Source of the DNA: CAZPWQ01 sp964590495
GTDB lineage: Bacteria; Bacteroidota; Rhodothermia; Balneolales; Balneolaceae
DNA length: 63,529 nucleotides
Direction: 5' to 3'
Assembly: GCA_964590495.1 (NCBI GenBank)
Contig: CAZPWQ010000008.1
Span: 1-63,529, forward strand
Under the pieces are notes generated by a model. That model ran no database searches, was not told the origin of the DNA, and saw only the letters and a list, made by a program, of their open reading frames with translations. The position numbers were made by a program, and so were the translations under genes. Below, piece by piece: positions 16,873 to 25,942 of this stretch. How positions within the stretch are numbered: position 1 is the stretch's first letter; each line of letters starts with the position of its first letter.

Positions 16873-17732
16873 TCCAGAATAAATTGAAAATTGCTGTTAT
16901 CATTAAAACCTGTCAGGGAAGACCATCAGTGTTATGGGCGGTAAATTCCGTTATACATAGATTAAAGAAGCATGATTTTCGAATATATATTTCAGATGAA
17001 GAACCGCTGGATGACTGGAAAAAACAATTTTATGATTTATTAACTGAACAAGGTCACTATATTGAATTAACTACAAACGAGATCAGTACCGGTTTAGCAA
17101 GAAACAGACTTATAAAGAAGCTGGAGGATGAAGAACTTGTTCTGAGAATGGATGACGATTTTGAACTCGGCGGCGAATTTTGTTTTTCGGCCTTGGAAAC
17201 AATTCTAAACTCAACAAAAGAAATAGGGTATTGTTCAGATTTTGAACGTCAAATAGGGGATGGTAAAAGTATCCGTTCCGGAAGTATTCGTCCCGCAGGT
17301 GGGGATATAGTTTTATCTCCTCCGAAGTTGATTAAAAAATTTCACAGACCTTGGCGCCGGCACAGGCGAGAATCCGGTATACGTTTTTCTCTGGCTGAAC
17401 ATACCCGCAATTTACTTCTGCTGAAACGAGAAGTAGTTGATAAAGTAAGGTGGAACCAACGGTTATTAGTTAAGGGAGAGCATCTTGACTTCATGATGTC
17501 TATACGCGAAGCCGGCTACAAGGGGTCTTATACCCCTGATTCGGTTCATTATCATCGAAATGATTTAACTGCTGTACGTCATAACAACAAATCATCTTTA
17601 ACGACGGAGTATCGTGGTGAAACAGAAATGAAAGAAGTATATAAGGAACGGTGGAATTGTAACAGGATAGTAACAAAATATCCGCTATCATGGTATTTAT
17701 TGGAAGCGGGAAGAAGATTAATTACTATTTAA
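16869..17732 (+). CDS. Glycosyltransferase family 2-like protein
   Basis: A 287-residue GT-A-type protein. It opens with KIAVIIKTCQGRPSVLWAVNSV and has NEISTGLARNRLIKKL, then the metal-binding DDDF in LVLRMDDDFELGGEF (about residues 91-105), and a late GEHLDFMMSIREAGYKGSYTP segment that matches the ED/catalytic-base region of GT2/GT7-like enzymes. No membrane anchor is visible. It starts in an ATGA overlap with the remnant before it. Specificity unknown. Confidence 0.8.
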   Translation: MIQNKLKIAVIIKTCQGRPSVLWAVNSVIHRLKKHDFRIYISDEEPLDDWKKQFYDLLTEQGHYIELTTNEISTGLARNRLIKKLEDEELVLRMDDDFELGGEFCFSALETILNSTKEIGYCSDFERQIGDGKSIRSGSIRPAGGDIVLSPPKLIKKFHRPWRRHRRESGIRFSLAEHTRNLLLLKREVVDKVRWNQRLLVKGEHLDFMMSIREAGYKGSYTPDSVHYHRNDLTAVRHNNKSSLTTEYRGETEMKEVYKERWNCNRIVTKYPLSWYLLEAGRRLITI

Positions 17733-17791
17733 ATTCAGCAGTATTTATACTTTTATTCATTAGATCTGTATACTAATACTTAAACAAGATC

Positions 17792-18388
17792 ATGAGTAAA
17801 ATTGTAGAAGTTACGGGAGTACCGTGCGCCGGGAAAAGCAATTATATAAGAAAATTCTTTTCAAATAAAACGATTATTAACGGCTATTACATAAATACTG
17901 CCTCATCGTATCGGCGCATTTTCTACTCATTAATTCGATTGCCGAAAATATTGGTAAAGAATACTTTATCTTTAAAATCCTTTTATTGGCTTGTAAGACA
18001 ATCCTGGAAATATGAAGAGTCCACTTTATTTCGTTTGAATGCATTAAGAAATAGCCTCTTAAAATTTTCACTGGATGACAGGGATACATTAAATGGTGCT
18101 ATTGTTATAGATGAAGGTATCAGCCACATTCCCTTTGTATTACAATTACCAAAGGATAAGATATATCAGTTTATTGAACTGTTTGCTGACTGGTTCCAAA
18201 ACAGGCAAATTATATTTTTGTCTCCTCCATCCTCAAAAGCTCTTCATAAAAGATTAATTGACCGTGGACACGGTAGAGCTAATACTCCTGATGCTATTAA
18301 TAGACTGGTTGAAGAAAATCTTCGGGTAAGCGATCAATACAGACAGGCACTGGTAAAATCCAACTTAGATGTACGATTCGTTGAATAA
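17792..18388 (+). CDS. P-loop kinase-like protein of glycan locus
   Basis: A 198-residue protein starting KIVEVTGVPCAGKSNYIRKF, with a Walker A of the form GxPxAGKS (residues 8-15). VIDEGISHIPFVLQLP may supply the Walker B/LID-side acid, and the C-terminal third has RLIDRGHGRAN, reminiscent of nucleotide or small-molecule kinases (thymidylate/cytidylate-kinase-like fold). It is followed 27 nt later by another kinase-like gene, so the two may form a pair. The substrate is unknown; a sugar or polyol phosphate is one possibility. Confidence 0.6.
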   Translation: MSKIVEVTGVPCAGKSNYIRKFFSNKTIINGYYINTASSYRRIFYSLIRLPKILVKNTLSLKSFYWLVRQSWKYEESTLFRLNALRNSLLKFSLDDRDTLNGAIVIDEGISHIPFVLQLPKDKIYQFIELFADWFQNRQIIFLSPPSSKALHKRLIDRGHGRANTPDAINRLVEENLRVSDQYRQALVKSNLDVRFVE

Positions 18389-18414
18389 TTGATTCATCAC
18401 AATATTATTTACAG

Positions 18415-19884
18415 ATGCTAAAAACGTACCGAGCTCTTTTTCGGGATTTAAATAATCAAATTAGGTATGCGGCCTGGAAAGATTGTCACAAATTAAAGAG
18501 TTATTTAAACGGTGAAGGCGATATTGACTTGTTAGTTGATATTAATCAAAGAAAAGAATTCATTCATCTGATAAAAGAATTTGGTTTTATTCCCGCCGGT
18601 TACACGATATTAAAATTTCCTGATGTTGAACATTTTTATGGTTTTGACGAAGATTCAGGAAAAATATGTCATTTACATATTTATTACCGGATGACTACAG
18701 GGGCAAGTCATTTAAAATCTTATGTGTTACCTTTAACTAAATCTGTTTTTAAAAATCGATTTTTAAATGACTATGATGTTTATGAGGCTTCATTTAACGA
18801 TCAGAGCGTAATCTATACCATTCGTCATCATCTGAAAAAAGCCAGTATATTTGGATCTTTACTTTGGTACAGAGAGAAAGATAACTATAAAATAGAATAC
18901 AACTATATTCAGGAAGGCCTGGGTTCAAATGATGTAAAGGATATTAAAGAAAATGAAGGGCGTGCCAATGACTATTCTGATTTCAATTCATTAACAATGG
19001 ATTGGAGCCTGAATGAATACTTTAAATCGTTAAAGTTTGCTCGCTCATTTTCAGAATTTAGAAGATTCAATTCGCTTCAGTCGCTGTTAGCAAGCCTTAA
19101 AAATATTATAATACTGCTGTTTATCCGATTGCTAAACATAAAGAAAAATTTTAAAGAGGGGTCTGTAATAGCCATTGCAGGAGTCGATGGCGCGGGCAAA
19201 TCAAGTATGGTGGATGAGGTAAACAAATGGCTGGGAGATTATTTTAACGTGAAAACTATGCATATAGGACGACCATCTCCAACGATACTTACAACCCCCG
19301 TGAGAATCCTTTTATTTTTCCGAGTATTGATTACGGGCAAGAAGGGACTGGAAAAGAATCCCAATAGCACCCACGATCAAAGTGCCAGGAATAGCTCATT
19401 ATTGTTTGGTTTAATCTATTCATTCAGATATATAGCCCTGGCTTATGAAAGATATCGTGTTTGCATCAAAGCGAAGCAAGGGGCAGATAAAGGAGGAATT
19501 ATTATTACTGATCGTTACACTACAAATAGTCAAGGCAAAATGGACAGTCCCCGGATTGGAACAAATAATTCTGGAATAATTGGATTATTGGGTAGGTTAG
19601 AAGAAAATATATATAAGAGAATTCCTGAATCAAACTCCCTTCTTTTTTTAGATGTAGATGTAGAAGAGGCAATAAATAGGAATCGGAAAAGAAAACTCCC
19701 TTTTAAAGAGTCCGATGATGAAATTGAAACACGGCATAAAGAAAACAAGAATCTATCTTATAATACTGCAAAGATAATTACTATTGATGCCAATCAACCA
19801 TATACAGTAGTACTGTCAAATATTAAAAGAGAAGTTTGGATCTCACTATTGGATAGCTGTGAACGAGAAAAAATAAAAATTTAA
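18415..19884 (+). CDS. Nucleotidyltransferase-like / thymidylate kinase-like fusion
   Basis: A 489-residue two-part protein. The N-terminal part has KSYLNGEGDIDLLVDINQRK (about residues 26-45), the G...DxD pattern of a nucleotidyltransferase fold. The C-terminal part (from about residue 250) carries IAIAGVDGAGKSSMVDEVNK with a Walker A and GIIITDRYTTNSQGKMD with the DR(Y) motif of thymidylate kinases. The family occurs in polysaccharide and teichoic-acid-like loci and is not the housekeeping Tmk, which is about 210 residues. It could phosphorylate or activate a glycan precursor; this is inference. The next gene starts six bases after its stop. Confidence 0.7.
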   Translation: MLKTYRALFRDLNNQIRYAAWKDCHKLKSYLNGEGDIDLLVDINQRKEFIHLIKEFGFIPAGYTILKFPDVEHFYGFDEDSGKICHLHIYYRMTTGASHLKSYVLPLTKSVFKNRFLNDYDVYEASFNDQSVIYTIRHHLKKASIFGSLLWYREKDNYKIEYNYIQEGLGSNDVKDIKENEGRANDYSDFNSLTMDWSLNEYFKSLKFARSFSEFRRFNSLQSLLASLKNIIILLFIRLLNIKKNFKEGSVIAIAGVDGAGKSSMVDEVNKWLGDYFNVKTMHIGRPSPTILTTPVRILLFFRVLITGKKGLEKNPNSTHDQSARNSSLLFGLIYSFRYIALAYERYRVCIKAKQGADKGGIIITDRYTTNSQGKMDSPRIGTNNSGIIGLLGRLEENIYKRIPESNSLLFLDVDVEEAINRNRKRKLPFKESDDEIETRHKENKNLSYNTAKIITIDANQPYTVVLSNIKREVWISLLDSCEREKIKI

Positions 19885-19889
19885 TATCT

Positions 19890-21029
19890 ATGCCACAAAA
19901 TTTAGCGATTATCAGCAACAGCGCTTTTTCTGTAGTTAATTTCAGAAAAAGATTGATTAAAGATATAATTGCTAAGGGCTGGAAAGTCACGATTCTTGCA
20001 CCGGATTTTAACAGCTATTTTCGGGGTATCCTAAAAAAAATAGGGGCTGTTCCCGTTGACATACAAATGGCTCGTACAGGATTAAACCCTATGGGTGATA
20101 TCTATTCGTTTGTTAAGTTAGTCCGTATTTTAAAATCTATAGCACCCGATATCACCTTTTCGTATGGTATTAAGCCGGTCATCCATGGTTTAACAGCCTC
20201 CAGAATGGCTGGAATTCCCAAGCGCTTCGGTATGGTGGCGGGTTTGGGGACCTTGTATGTTAATTCGGATAAAAATCCCACTGTCAAAAGCAGATTTTTA
20301 AAAAGTACAGCCAACTTGCTTTATAAAATCTCCATTAAGTCAGCGAACAAAGTTTTTTTTCACAATCCGGACGATATACGGCTGTTTGAACATAAGAAAA
20401 TTATTGAAAAAGGTAAGTCCGTATTACTGAATGGCTCGGGAGTAGATATCGAGTATTATCAAAGCGATCACTTTCAAACAGATCCGGTAACCTTTACACT
20501 GGTTTCGCGGCTGATAAAAGAAAAGGGAATACACGAATTTGTTGAGTGTGCCCGGTTTTTAAAGGAAAAGTACCGGGATAGAACCTTGCGATTTATACTG
20601 CTTGGGGATACGGATTTAAATCCCAATAGTGTCGAAAGTGATCAGTTATATAAATGGGTGGAGGATAAAATAATCGAATGGCCGGGACATGTTGAAGAAG
20701 TCAAACACTGGCTGGAAGAGACGAGTGTATTTGTTTTACCCACTTATTATCGTGAGGGAACTCCAAAAAGTATATTGGAGGCGATGGCTATGGGCAGACC
20801 TGTTGTAACCACCGATTCTCCCGGCTGCAGGGAAGCTGTGAAGGATGGAATCAATGGATTATATGTACCACCGCGGGATTCAGAGTCAATAGCTGCTGCC
20901 TGCGAAAAGTTTATCCGGAATCCGGACTTAATTGAGAAAATGGGCAGGGAGAGCCGTAAAATTGCAACTGAAAAGTATGATATCAGGGATGTAAATGAAC
21001 AAATGTTATCGGTAATGGGTATTACGTGA
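19890..21029 (+). CDS. Glycosyltransferase family 4 (PglA/RfaB-like)
   Basis: A 379-residue GT-B transferase. The N-terminal segment NLAIISNSAFSVVNFRKRLI with VTILAPD, then TFSYGIKPVIHGLTASRMAG, is typical of the PglA/WbnK-like subgroup. The C-terminal donor domain shows FTLVSRLIKEKGIHEFVECA and LPTYYREGTPKSILEAMAMG RPVVTTDSPGCREAV, with the ExxxxxxxE motif. It probably adds an early sugar after the priming transferase encoded at 21648. Last gene of the main same-strand run before a 618-bp repeat-rich gap. Confidence 0.92.
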   Translation: MPQNLAIISNSAFSVVNFRKRLIKDIIAKGWKVTILAPDFNSYFRGILKKIGAVPVDIQMARTGLNPMGDIYSFVKLVRILKSIAPDITFSYGIKPVIHGLTASRMAGIPKRFGMVAGLGTLYVNSDKNPTVKSRFLKSTANLLYKISIKSANKVFFHNPDDIRLFEHKKIIEKGKSVLLNGSGVDIEYYQSDHFQTDPVTFTLVSRLIKEKGIHEFVECARFLKEKYRDRTLRFILLGDTDLNPNSVESDQLYKWVEDKIIEWPGHVEEVKHWLEETSVFVLPTYYREGTPKSILEAMAMGRPVVTTDSPGCREAVKDGINGLYVPPRDSESIAAACEKFIRNPDLIEKMGRESRKIATEKYDIRDVNEQMLSVMGIT

Positions 21030-21111
21030 ATGGAACACAGATGAGGCAGATTGAGAAGATTACCACAGATTTTAATTTTATTAAAAGTATTCCCCCAATG
21101 TCATGCTGTCC

Positions 21112-21222
21112 CGAAAGCTTTCGGTGTTAGTTAGAAAACCGTTGAAACGGGTTTTATTTTGATAATGCCATTCCCGGTGTTAACGATAAGTATAATGAGG
21201 ATAACCGTTTTAACGGTTTCCT
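21112..21222. repeat. Intergenic repeat (family D, copy 1)
   Basis: Contains the perfect palindrome CCGAAAGCTTTCGG (21112-21125), then AAAACCGTTGAAACGGGTTT (about 21135-21154) facing AACCGTTTTAACGGTTT (about 21203-21219). A second copy lies at 36773-36888. The rest of the 618-bp gap 21030-21647 has a GGCGGA-type stem (about 21326-21344) and GGTCCCCCTTCGAAGGGGG (about 21518-21536), with no gene seen. Confidence 0.65.
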
Positions 21223-21647
21223 TATTACTTGAATTCACATTCAATAACATATGAGTTTTCGGGATCAGCATCTATAAGCAATTGTTCTTTAGAAGCTTTA
21301 AATACATCTTTGTAATAGACCCTGATCCGCCGGCTGGCGGACAGGGTGACACCTTGGTTTCATAAAGCCCTCTTAAGAGTATTTTTTTAATTGATATTAA
21401 TTTATTTTAATATACTTCAGTATCATCTGCAGTAGGGTTCCGGTTTTAACTAGTGTAACGATTAACAAATAAGTAGACTAATTTGCGGGATATTATAGAT
21501 AGAATAAGGCAACAAAAGGTCCCCCTTCGAAGGGGGTTAGGGGGATGTCAGGAAAAAGCAGTAGCGTTGATACAACTCTATTAATTTATCAAATTAGTAA
21601 TCATTACTCTAGTACGGGACTGCAGTTAATAAAAAATCACCGTAGAA

Positions 21648-22955
21648 ATGGGAAAATATATCGCTGAAGTAATAAATCGCTCGTCAGCGGGCCAGAGTAG
21701 TGGGTTGGCTTCCAGGATCAGGATCCAAAATCCAATCTGGGGTTTAATCTGGTATTTTCTGGGCTTGCCGGTCATTTTACTGGTTTCCTCTTTTTTTTCG
21801 TGGGGAGAAATAATCCTGCCATTAAGATCAATCCCCATGATTTTGATGGTGTCGGTGCTGTATATTGGAATCTGGGCAAACAGACATCAGTCCGATAATT
21901 ATCGTTCTTATCGTGCATTCGGACTTTCAGCCTTTTATACAACGATCGGTTTTTTATTAATCTTTTCAGCTCTTGCCATTGTACGTACCTATTATTCCCG
22001 GAGTTTTTTGTTAACATCATATATTCTTACACTGATATGGCTTGCCTGCGGGATGTTATTTTTCCGAAATTCTAACTACCGGCAATTTCTGATTATTGAG
22101 GGAGGTGTGGCAGATAAATTGAAAAAACTGTCAAAGTTCGACTGGCAGTTTGTAAAGAATCTCACACAGGGTTTTGATCTCATACAGTATGATGGTATTG
22201 TCGTCGATCTGCATGCCCATAATAATCCGGGGCTTTTAAAAACTTTGGCAAATTCCAGTTTACAGGGGATTCCGGTTCTGCACGCTGCGGCTGTGCTTGA
22301 GCAGCATTCGGGGCGAACCAACCTTGAGTATCTTGCTCATGAAGGATTATACAAACTGGGCGAACGGCATACCTACAGTTATTTAAAAAGAATATGGGAG
22401 ATATTGCTGATTATCCTGCTTTCCCCGGTGATTATTCCGGTGATGATTTTAACTGCAGTTGCTATAAAGCTTGAATCCGATGATCCGGTATTCTTTAAAC
22501 AGCAAAGGGTGGGCAAGGATGGTAAACTTTTTACTTTGTATAAGTTTAGAAGCATGAAGGAGAATGCTGATACAGAAGGTGCACAATTCGCACAAAAAGA
22601 AGATGACCGTATAACAAACACAGGTAAATTCATACGCCGGTTCAGAATAGATGAACTGCCTCAATTCTGGAATGTTCTCAAAGGTGACATGAGTCTCATC
22701 GGACCGAGACCCGAACAACAGGAATTTGTTGAATCCTTTGAAGAAGAAATCCCATTCTATTCCTATCGTAATAAAGTCCGTCCCGGAATAACCGGCTGGG
22801 CCCAGATCAAAAACGGGTATGCGTCTGATCTTGATTCAAATCAAAATAAACTGGAGTATGATCTATACTATGTTAAAAATCTTTCCCTGTCCCTGGATCT
22901 GCTTATTGTATATGCCACACTTAAGACAGTCATAACCGGTTTCGGTTCAAGATAG
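21648..22955 (+). CDS. Polyprenyl-phosphate sugar phosphotransferase (WcaJ/WbaP-like)
   Basis: A 435-residue priming enzyme that loads the first sugar-1-phosphate onto undecaprenyl phosphate. The N-terminal half has four hydrophobic helices (about residues 33-150) and a degenerate CoA-binding-like domain (residues 150-225). A membrane re-entrant helix follows near residue 250 and then the catalytic bacterial sugar transferase domain: KQQRVGKDGKLFTLYKFRSM, TGKFIRRFRIDELPQFWNVL, GDMSLIGPRPEQ and YRNKVRPGITGWAQIKNGY. All hallmark residues are present, including the catalytic Asp-Glu in RIDELPQ. It is the last glycan gene before the right-hand pilin. Confidence 0.95.
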   Translation: MGKYIAEVINRSSAGQSSGLASRIRIQNPIWGLIWYFLGLPVILLVSSFFSWGEIILPLRSIPMILMVSVLYIGIWANRHQSDNYRSYRAFGLSAFYTTIGFLLIFSALAIVRTYYSRSFLLTSYILTLIWLACGMLFFRNSNYRQFLIIEGGVADKLKKLSKFDWQFVKNLTQGFDLIQYDGIVVDLHAHNNPGLLKTLANSSLQGIPVLHAAAVLEQHSGRTNLEYLAHEGLYKLGERHTYSYLKRIWEILLIILLSPVIIPVMILTAVAIKLESDDPVFFKQQRVGKDGKLFTLYKFRSMKENADTEGAQFAQKEDDRITNTGKFIRRFRIDELPQFWNVLKGDMSLIGPRPEQQEFVESFEEEIPFYSYRNKVRPGITGWAQIKNGYASDLDSNQNKLEYDLYYVKNLSLSLDLLIVYATLKTVITGFGSR

Positions 22956-23134
22956 ATTTATTCAAAATCTTTAAAGATGCAGTAATCAGGTGATTTTCCT
23001 GTAACAAATACCCTTTGAATCTTTCTTGTTTAGTAGAGATATGTCCTTATACATTTTTTAGCATATTATTTATGCACAGCAAACAGACATATAATTCAGA
23101 GAAATGATTGATGCTGTAACTTTTATTTAGAATT

Positions 23135-23533
23135 ATGGGACAACAACAGTTATTCGCATATATGTTGGTTATTCTTATAGTAGGAGTGGCAACTATTGTT
23201 GCCATTGATACAATGAAAGAAAGCTATGAGAATTCTAACGAGGATGCCGTTCGCCAGGATATTTTATTTTCAATGCAGGAGGCCCAGCAGTATTATCTGA
23301 CCCATGAAATGATGGATGGCGGAGGTCGGAGCTTTGACGGATTAACAATTGACAGGTTTACACTAGGTGACAGCTCTGACAGCGGTACCTATGCTGTATC
23401 AGGTAATGGAGATACAGTTACTATCGAGGGATGGGGAAACTATGAGCATATCTATATAAAAGCAGTGGGTACAATGCATTCAGATGGGAAGTTATCTATT
23501 GAATGGACATATGGAGTTGAAGAAGAGGAATGA
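23135..23533 (+). CDS. Type IV pilin-like protein (right paralog)
   Basis: A 132-residue paralog of the 3607 product: MGQQQLFAYMLVILIVGVAT at the start, EDAVRQDILFSMQEAQQYY and then HEMMDGGGRSFDGLTID, followed by a different, shorter C-terminal part ending EWTYGVEEEE. The shared blocks are the N-terminal helix, the VRQD...AQ.YY segment and EMMDGGGRSFDG. As in the paralog, there is no classical prepilin motif and no Glu5. It lies between the priming transferase and the PilC/GspF gene, 297 bp before the latter. Role as minor or alternative filament subunit is inferred. Confidence 0.72.
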   Translation: MGQQQLFAYMLVILIVGVATIVAIDTMKESYENSNEDAVRQDILFSMQEAQQYYLTHEMMDGGGRSFDGLTIDRFTLGDSSDSGTYAVSGNGDTVTIEGWGNYEHIYIKAVGTMHSDGKLSIEWTYGVEEEE

Positions 23534-23830
23534 GAAATCCGAAAGGGCAAATCCTAAGCACGAATGGCCAAAAACTTGTCCGCCTGCCGGCTGATTCGAA
23601 ACATTCGAGATTATTGTTTATCACTTGCTTCGTTTATTAAATAGAGCCATTTTAAAAATTAAGCTATATAGTTCAGTTCGGCAGCTGTTCGAATTTTGAA
23701 CATTCGGATTTCAGATTTATAGGAGTTGTGTCTGTGCAACAAGTTATGTAACATTTGTAGTAATAATATCATCTTAAAATCAGAACGGGGTACATAAACA
23801 GCCTCACGAGAATTAAACAGAATGTAGAAC

Positions 23831-25174
23831 ATGCCACAATTCAGATTAAAAGCAGTTTCCCCAAAGGGTAAGCTCATTCAAACGGAGTTTGAAGCAGACA
23901 CCAAAAAACAGGCGAAGAGCAGGGTCGATAAGCTGTCGCGGAAAAACGGCTTCAAGGTTAAGTCAATTGATCAGAAGCAGACGTTTCAGTATAAAGTTCA
24001 AAAAGGGGCAAAAGACCCGGTCCAGGGGGAGCAGGAAGCTTATACCAAGGAAGAGGTAGAGAAAGCCCTTACAAAGCTGGGGTTTAAGGTAATCAGCGTC
24101 CAGAAGAAATGGTTTGATTTTAAGGGAGGTGTGCCCAATGATGAGGTTGTTACTTTTATCAGGCTATCCGCCGACCTGTTGAAACAGCAGCTCAGCTACG
24201 ACGAAATTCTGGGTTTGCTATATGAGGATACCCAGAATACCCGTATGAAGGAGGTCATTAAACAGATCCAAAAGGATCTGAAAGATGGAAAAGAGGGCGA
24301 AGAAGTATATGCCAAGCATAAAGATGTTTTCGGTAAATTCGCCGCGTTTATGCTCGGTGTAGCCTCTACCAGCGGTAATATGGGCCAGGTTTTTGAAAGT
24401 ACCGCCAAGTTTATGGAGCGGGATGCGGAATTTAAAAAGAATCTGCGTCGTTCGTTGATGATGCCTACTGTCACTGTATTGGCTGTTATAGGTGTTATTC
24501 TCTTTTATGTGGGATATATATTTCCTGCTACGGCGGAGCTTTTCCTGGAGTATGGCCTGAAATTGCCTCCTATGACAGCGGCTACTCTTGATTTGAGTTA
24601 CTGGTTACAGGCAAACTGGCTGGCGATTACATTGGTACATGTTATTCCTCTCGCCGGGTTTATCTGGTATGTTAAAACACCCAAGGGAAAGCTCTGGCTT
24701 GACAGGAATATTATTAAATTACCGGTCCTGGGTGATCTGATGCATAAAACCAGCATCGAAATTTTTGCCCGGGTATTTTATACGCTGTACAGCGGGTCGG
24801 GACAGAATATTGAAGTAATAAAAGTCGCCGCGGAAGCGTGCCGGAATAAGTATATGGAGAAGCAGATTAAGGAGGTGGCGATAAAAATGATGCTTAAAGA
24901 CGGGGCGGGCTTGGTAGAATCGCTTGAAGCCACCGGTGTATTTACCAATACAGCCATCAGCCGTTTTAAACTGGGAGCAGAGTCGGGTGCACTTAAAGAA
25001 AATTCTAAGCAACTGGCGCAATATTATGAAACCCAGACAACTTACCGGATGGAGTCGGTGATCGATATGATCAACCTCTTCATTAACTTGTTTATTATGG
25101 TTGCATTGATAGCTATTACCATTGTTTCTTCCGAATCTGCCCTTATCGAGATGGATACCGGTGCAGGCATGTAA
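23831..25174 (+). CDS. PilC/GspF-family inner-membrane platform protein
   Basis: A 447-residue platform protein that sits under the filament and contacts the assembly ATPase. The soluble N-terminal part (residues 1-95) is Lys/Glu-rich and holds two related short modules, each with an ALTKLGFKV- or NGFKV-type end. Two T2SSF domains follow (about 105-230 and 305-430), with hydrophobic segments at about 215-240, 265-285 and 420-440. Family motifs include FIRLSADLLKQQLSYDEIL and LGAESGALKENSKQLAQYYE. No gene precedes it closely; the next gene is 768 bp away across repeats. Confidence 0.9.
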   Translation: MPQFRLKAVSPKGKLIQTEFEADTKKQAKSRVDKLSRKNGFKVKSIDQKQTFQYKVQKGAKDPVQGEQEAYTKEEVEKALTKLGFKVISVQKKWFDFKGGVPNDEVVTFIRLSADLLKQQLSYDEILGLLYEDTQNTRMKEVIKQIQKDLKDGKEGEEVYAKHKDVFGKFAAFMLGVASTSGNMGQVFESTAKFMERDAEFKKNLRRSLMMPTVTVLAVIGVILFYVGYIFPATAELFLEYGLKLPPMTAATLDLSYWLQANWLAITLVHVIPLAGFIWYVKTPKGKLWLDRNIIKLPVLGDLMHKTSIEIFARVFYTLYSGSGQNIEVIKVAAEACRNKYMEKQIKEVAIKMMLKDGAGLVESLEATGVFTNTAISRFKLGAESGALKENSKQLAQYYETQTTYRMESVIDMINLFINLFIMVALIAITIVSSESALIEMDTGAGM

Positions 25175-25188
25175 AGGGAATTGATATG

Positions 25189-25241
25189 GATTAAAGATGA
25201 TCAAACAACCCCCTTTAATTCCCCCTTTGTTAGGGGATTTT
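25189..25241. repeat. Intergenic repeat (family A, partial copy)
   Basis: GATTAAAGATGATCAAACAA then CCCCCTTTAATTCCCCCTTT and a short complementary AGGGGATTTT. It matches the right half of the full element at 35351-35532. Confidence 0.65.
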
Positions 25242-25308
25242 CGTGGGCGGTTCATATTACGGAACCTGCTAAAGTTTTGAACATTTTGTTATTGTACATA
25301 TCAAACCT

Positions 25309-25463
25309 CGTTCCGTACTTCCGGTGCGGAACGCAGATTTGTGACCTCCGGTCACGGAAGGCTGATGAATACTATATCAACTGAATCTAGTTTCCGGAAA
25401 GCCGAGCAACAAGAAATCTGCCACCAGAGGTGGCGGGACAGTCGTACCGAACCGGAGGTTCGG
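25309..25463. repeat. Tandem short hairpins with ACC-NNN-GGT cores
   Basis: Successive perfect or near-perfect stems: CGTTCCG/CGGAACG (25309-25333), GTGACC-TCC-GGTCAC (25341-25355), GCCACC-AGA-GGTGGC (25420-25434) and CCGAACC-GGA-GGTTCGG (25447-25463). The last three share three-base loops and an ACC/GGT stem top, as does a stem in the family B element near 28640. Confidence 0.7.
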
Positions 25464-25550
25464 CACGAGTGTGGCCTAATCGCTGATCTAGCAATAATTT
25501 GCAATAATTAAGATATTGAACAGACCCAATTTTGATTCTATGGTTTATAG

Positions 25551-25761
25551 ATGGCCAAACAACTTGGGGTGACTATTAGTGCAGGAAAACTATATTATTG
25601 TACCTTTAACTGAATAGTTTTATTCTAAAACATGCCCTTTATTAATTGCTTTTGAACGGGATGAGTGCTCTGGTACGTATTATAAAATAGCTGATAAGTT
25701 ACATTTTAATGAGTTCGGCCATTGGGTTGAAAGAGTGACTGGTGTTACAATCAAAAAATAA
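25551..25761 (+). pseudogene. Degraded small gene fragment, family unknown
   Basis: A frame beginning MAKQLGVTISAGKLYYCTFN stops. A second frame then reads FYSKTCPLLIAFERDECSGT and YYKIADKLHFNEFGHWVERV up to TAA at 25761, without its own start. The protein-like composition across a break suggests a decayed gene, but I cannot name it. The surrounding 25464-25942 otherwise shows only small hairpins, such as GGGAG/CTCCC near 25840. Confidence 0.3.
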
Positions 25762-25904
25762 GTATAGTGGATACTGTTTAATCAACAGCTCCGGGGTACT
25801 CAGCTACCGATGAAGAGCCTGTTATACGGGAGCGGAGCTCCCTTGTAGCTTATTTATTATTGTTTAATCCTCTGGTTGGGGCTGTGGCCAATAACTGAAA
25901 CTGA

Positions 25905-25939
25905 CAATTGACAACTGATCACTGACACACTGACCACTG
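25905..25939. repeat. Short degenerate repeat (family E) before PilB-like gene
   Basis: GACAATTGACAACTGATCAC followed by TGACACACTGACCACTG ends four bases before the ATG at 25943. It shares a 19-mer with the reverse complement of 2434-2490. There is no clear Shine-Dalgarno sequence in it. Confidence 0.55.
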
Positions 25940-25942
25940 AAA

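Noticed and set aside
18415..19884. Housekeeping thymidylate kinase
   Set aside because: The protein is more than twice the usual length with a nucleotidyltransferase-like N-terminal part and lies in a glycan operon.
24719..25255. A 178-codon minus-strand frame inside the PilC/GspF gene
   Set aside because: It is antisense to a well-supported conserved gene, has a Cys/His-rich composition without motif, and overlaps an intergenic repeat at one end.
25300..25470. Possible CRISPR array because of repeated stems
   Set aside because: The stems differ in sequence and spacing, there are no constant repeats with spacers, and no cas genes are present.
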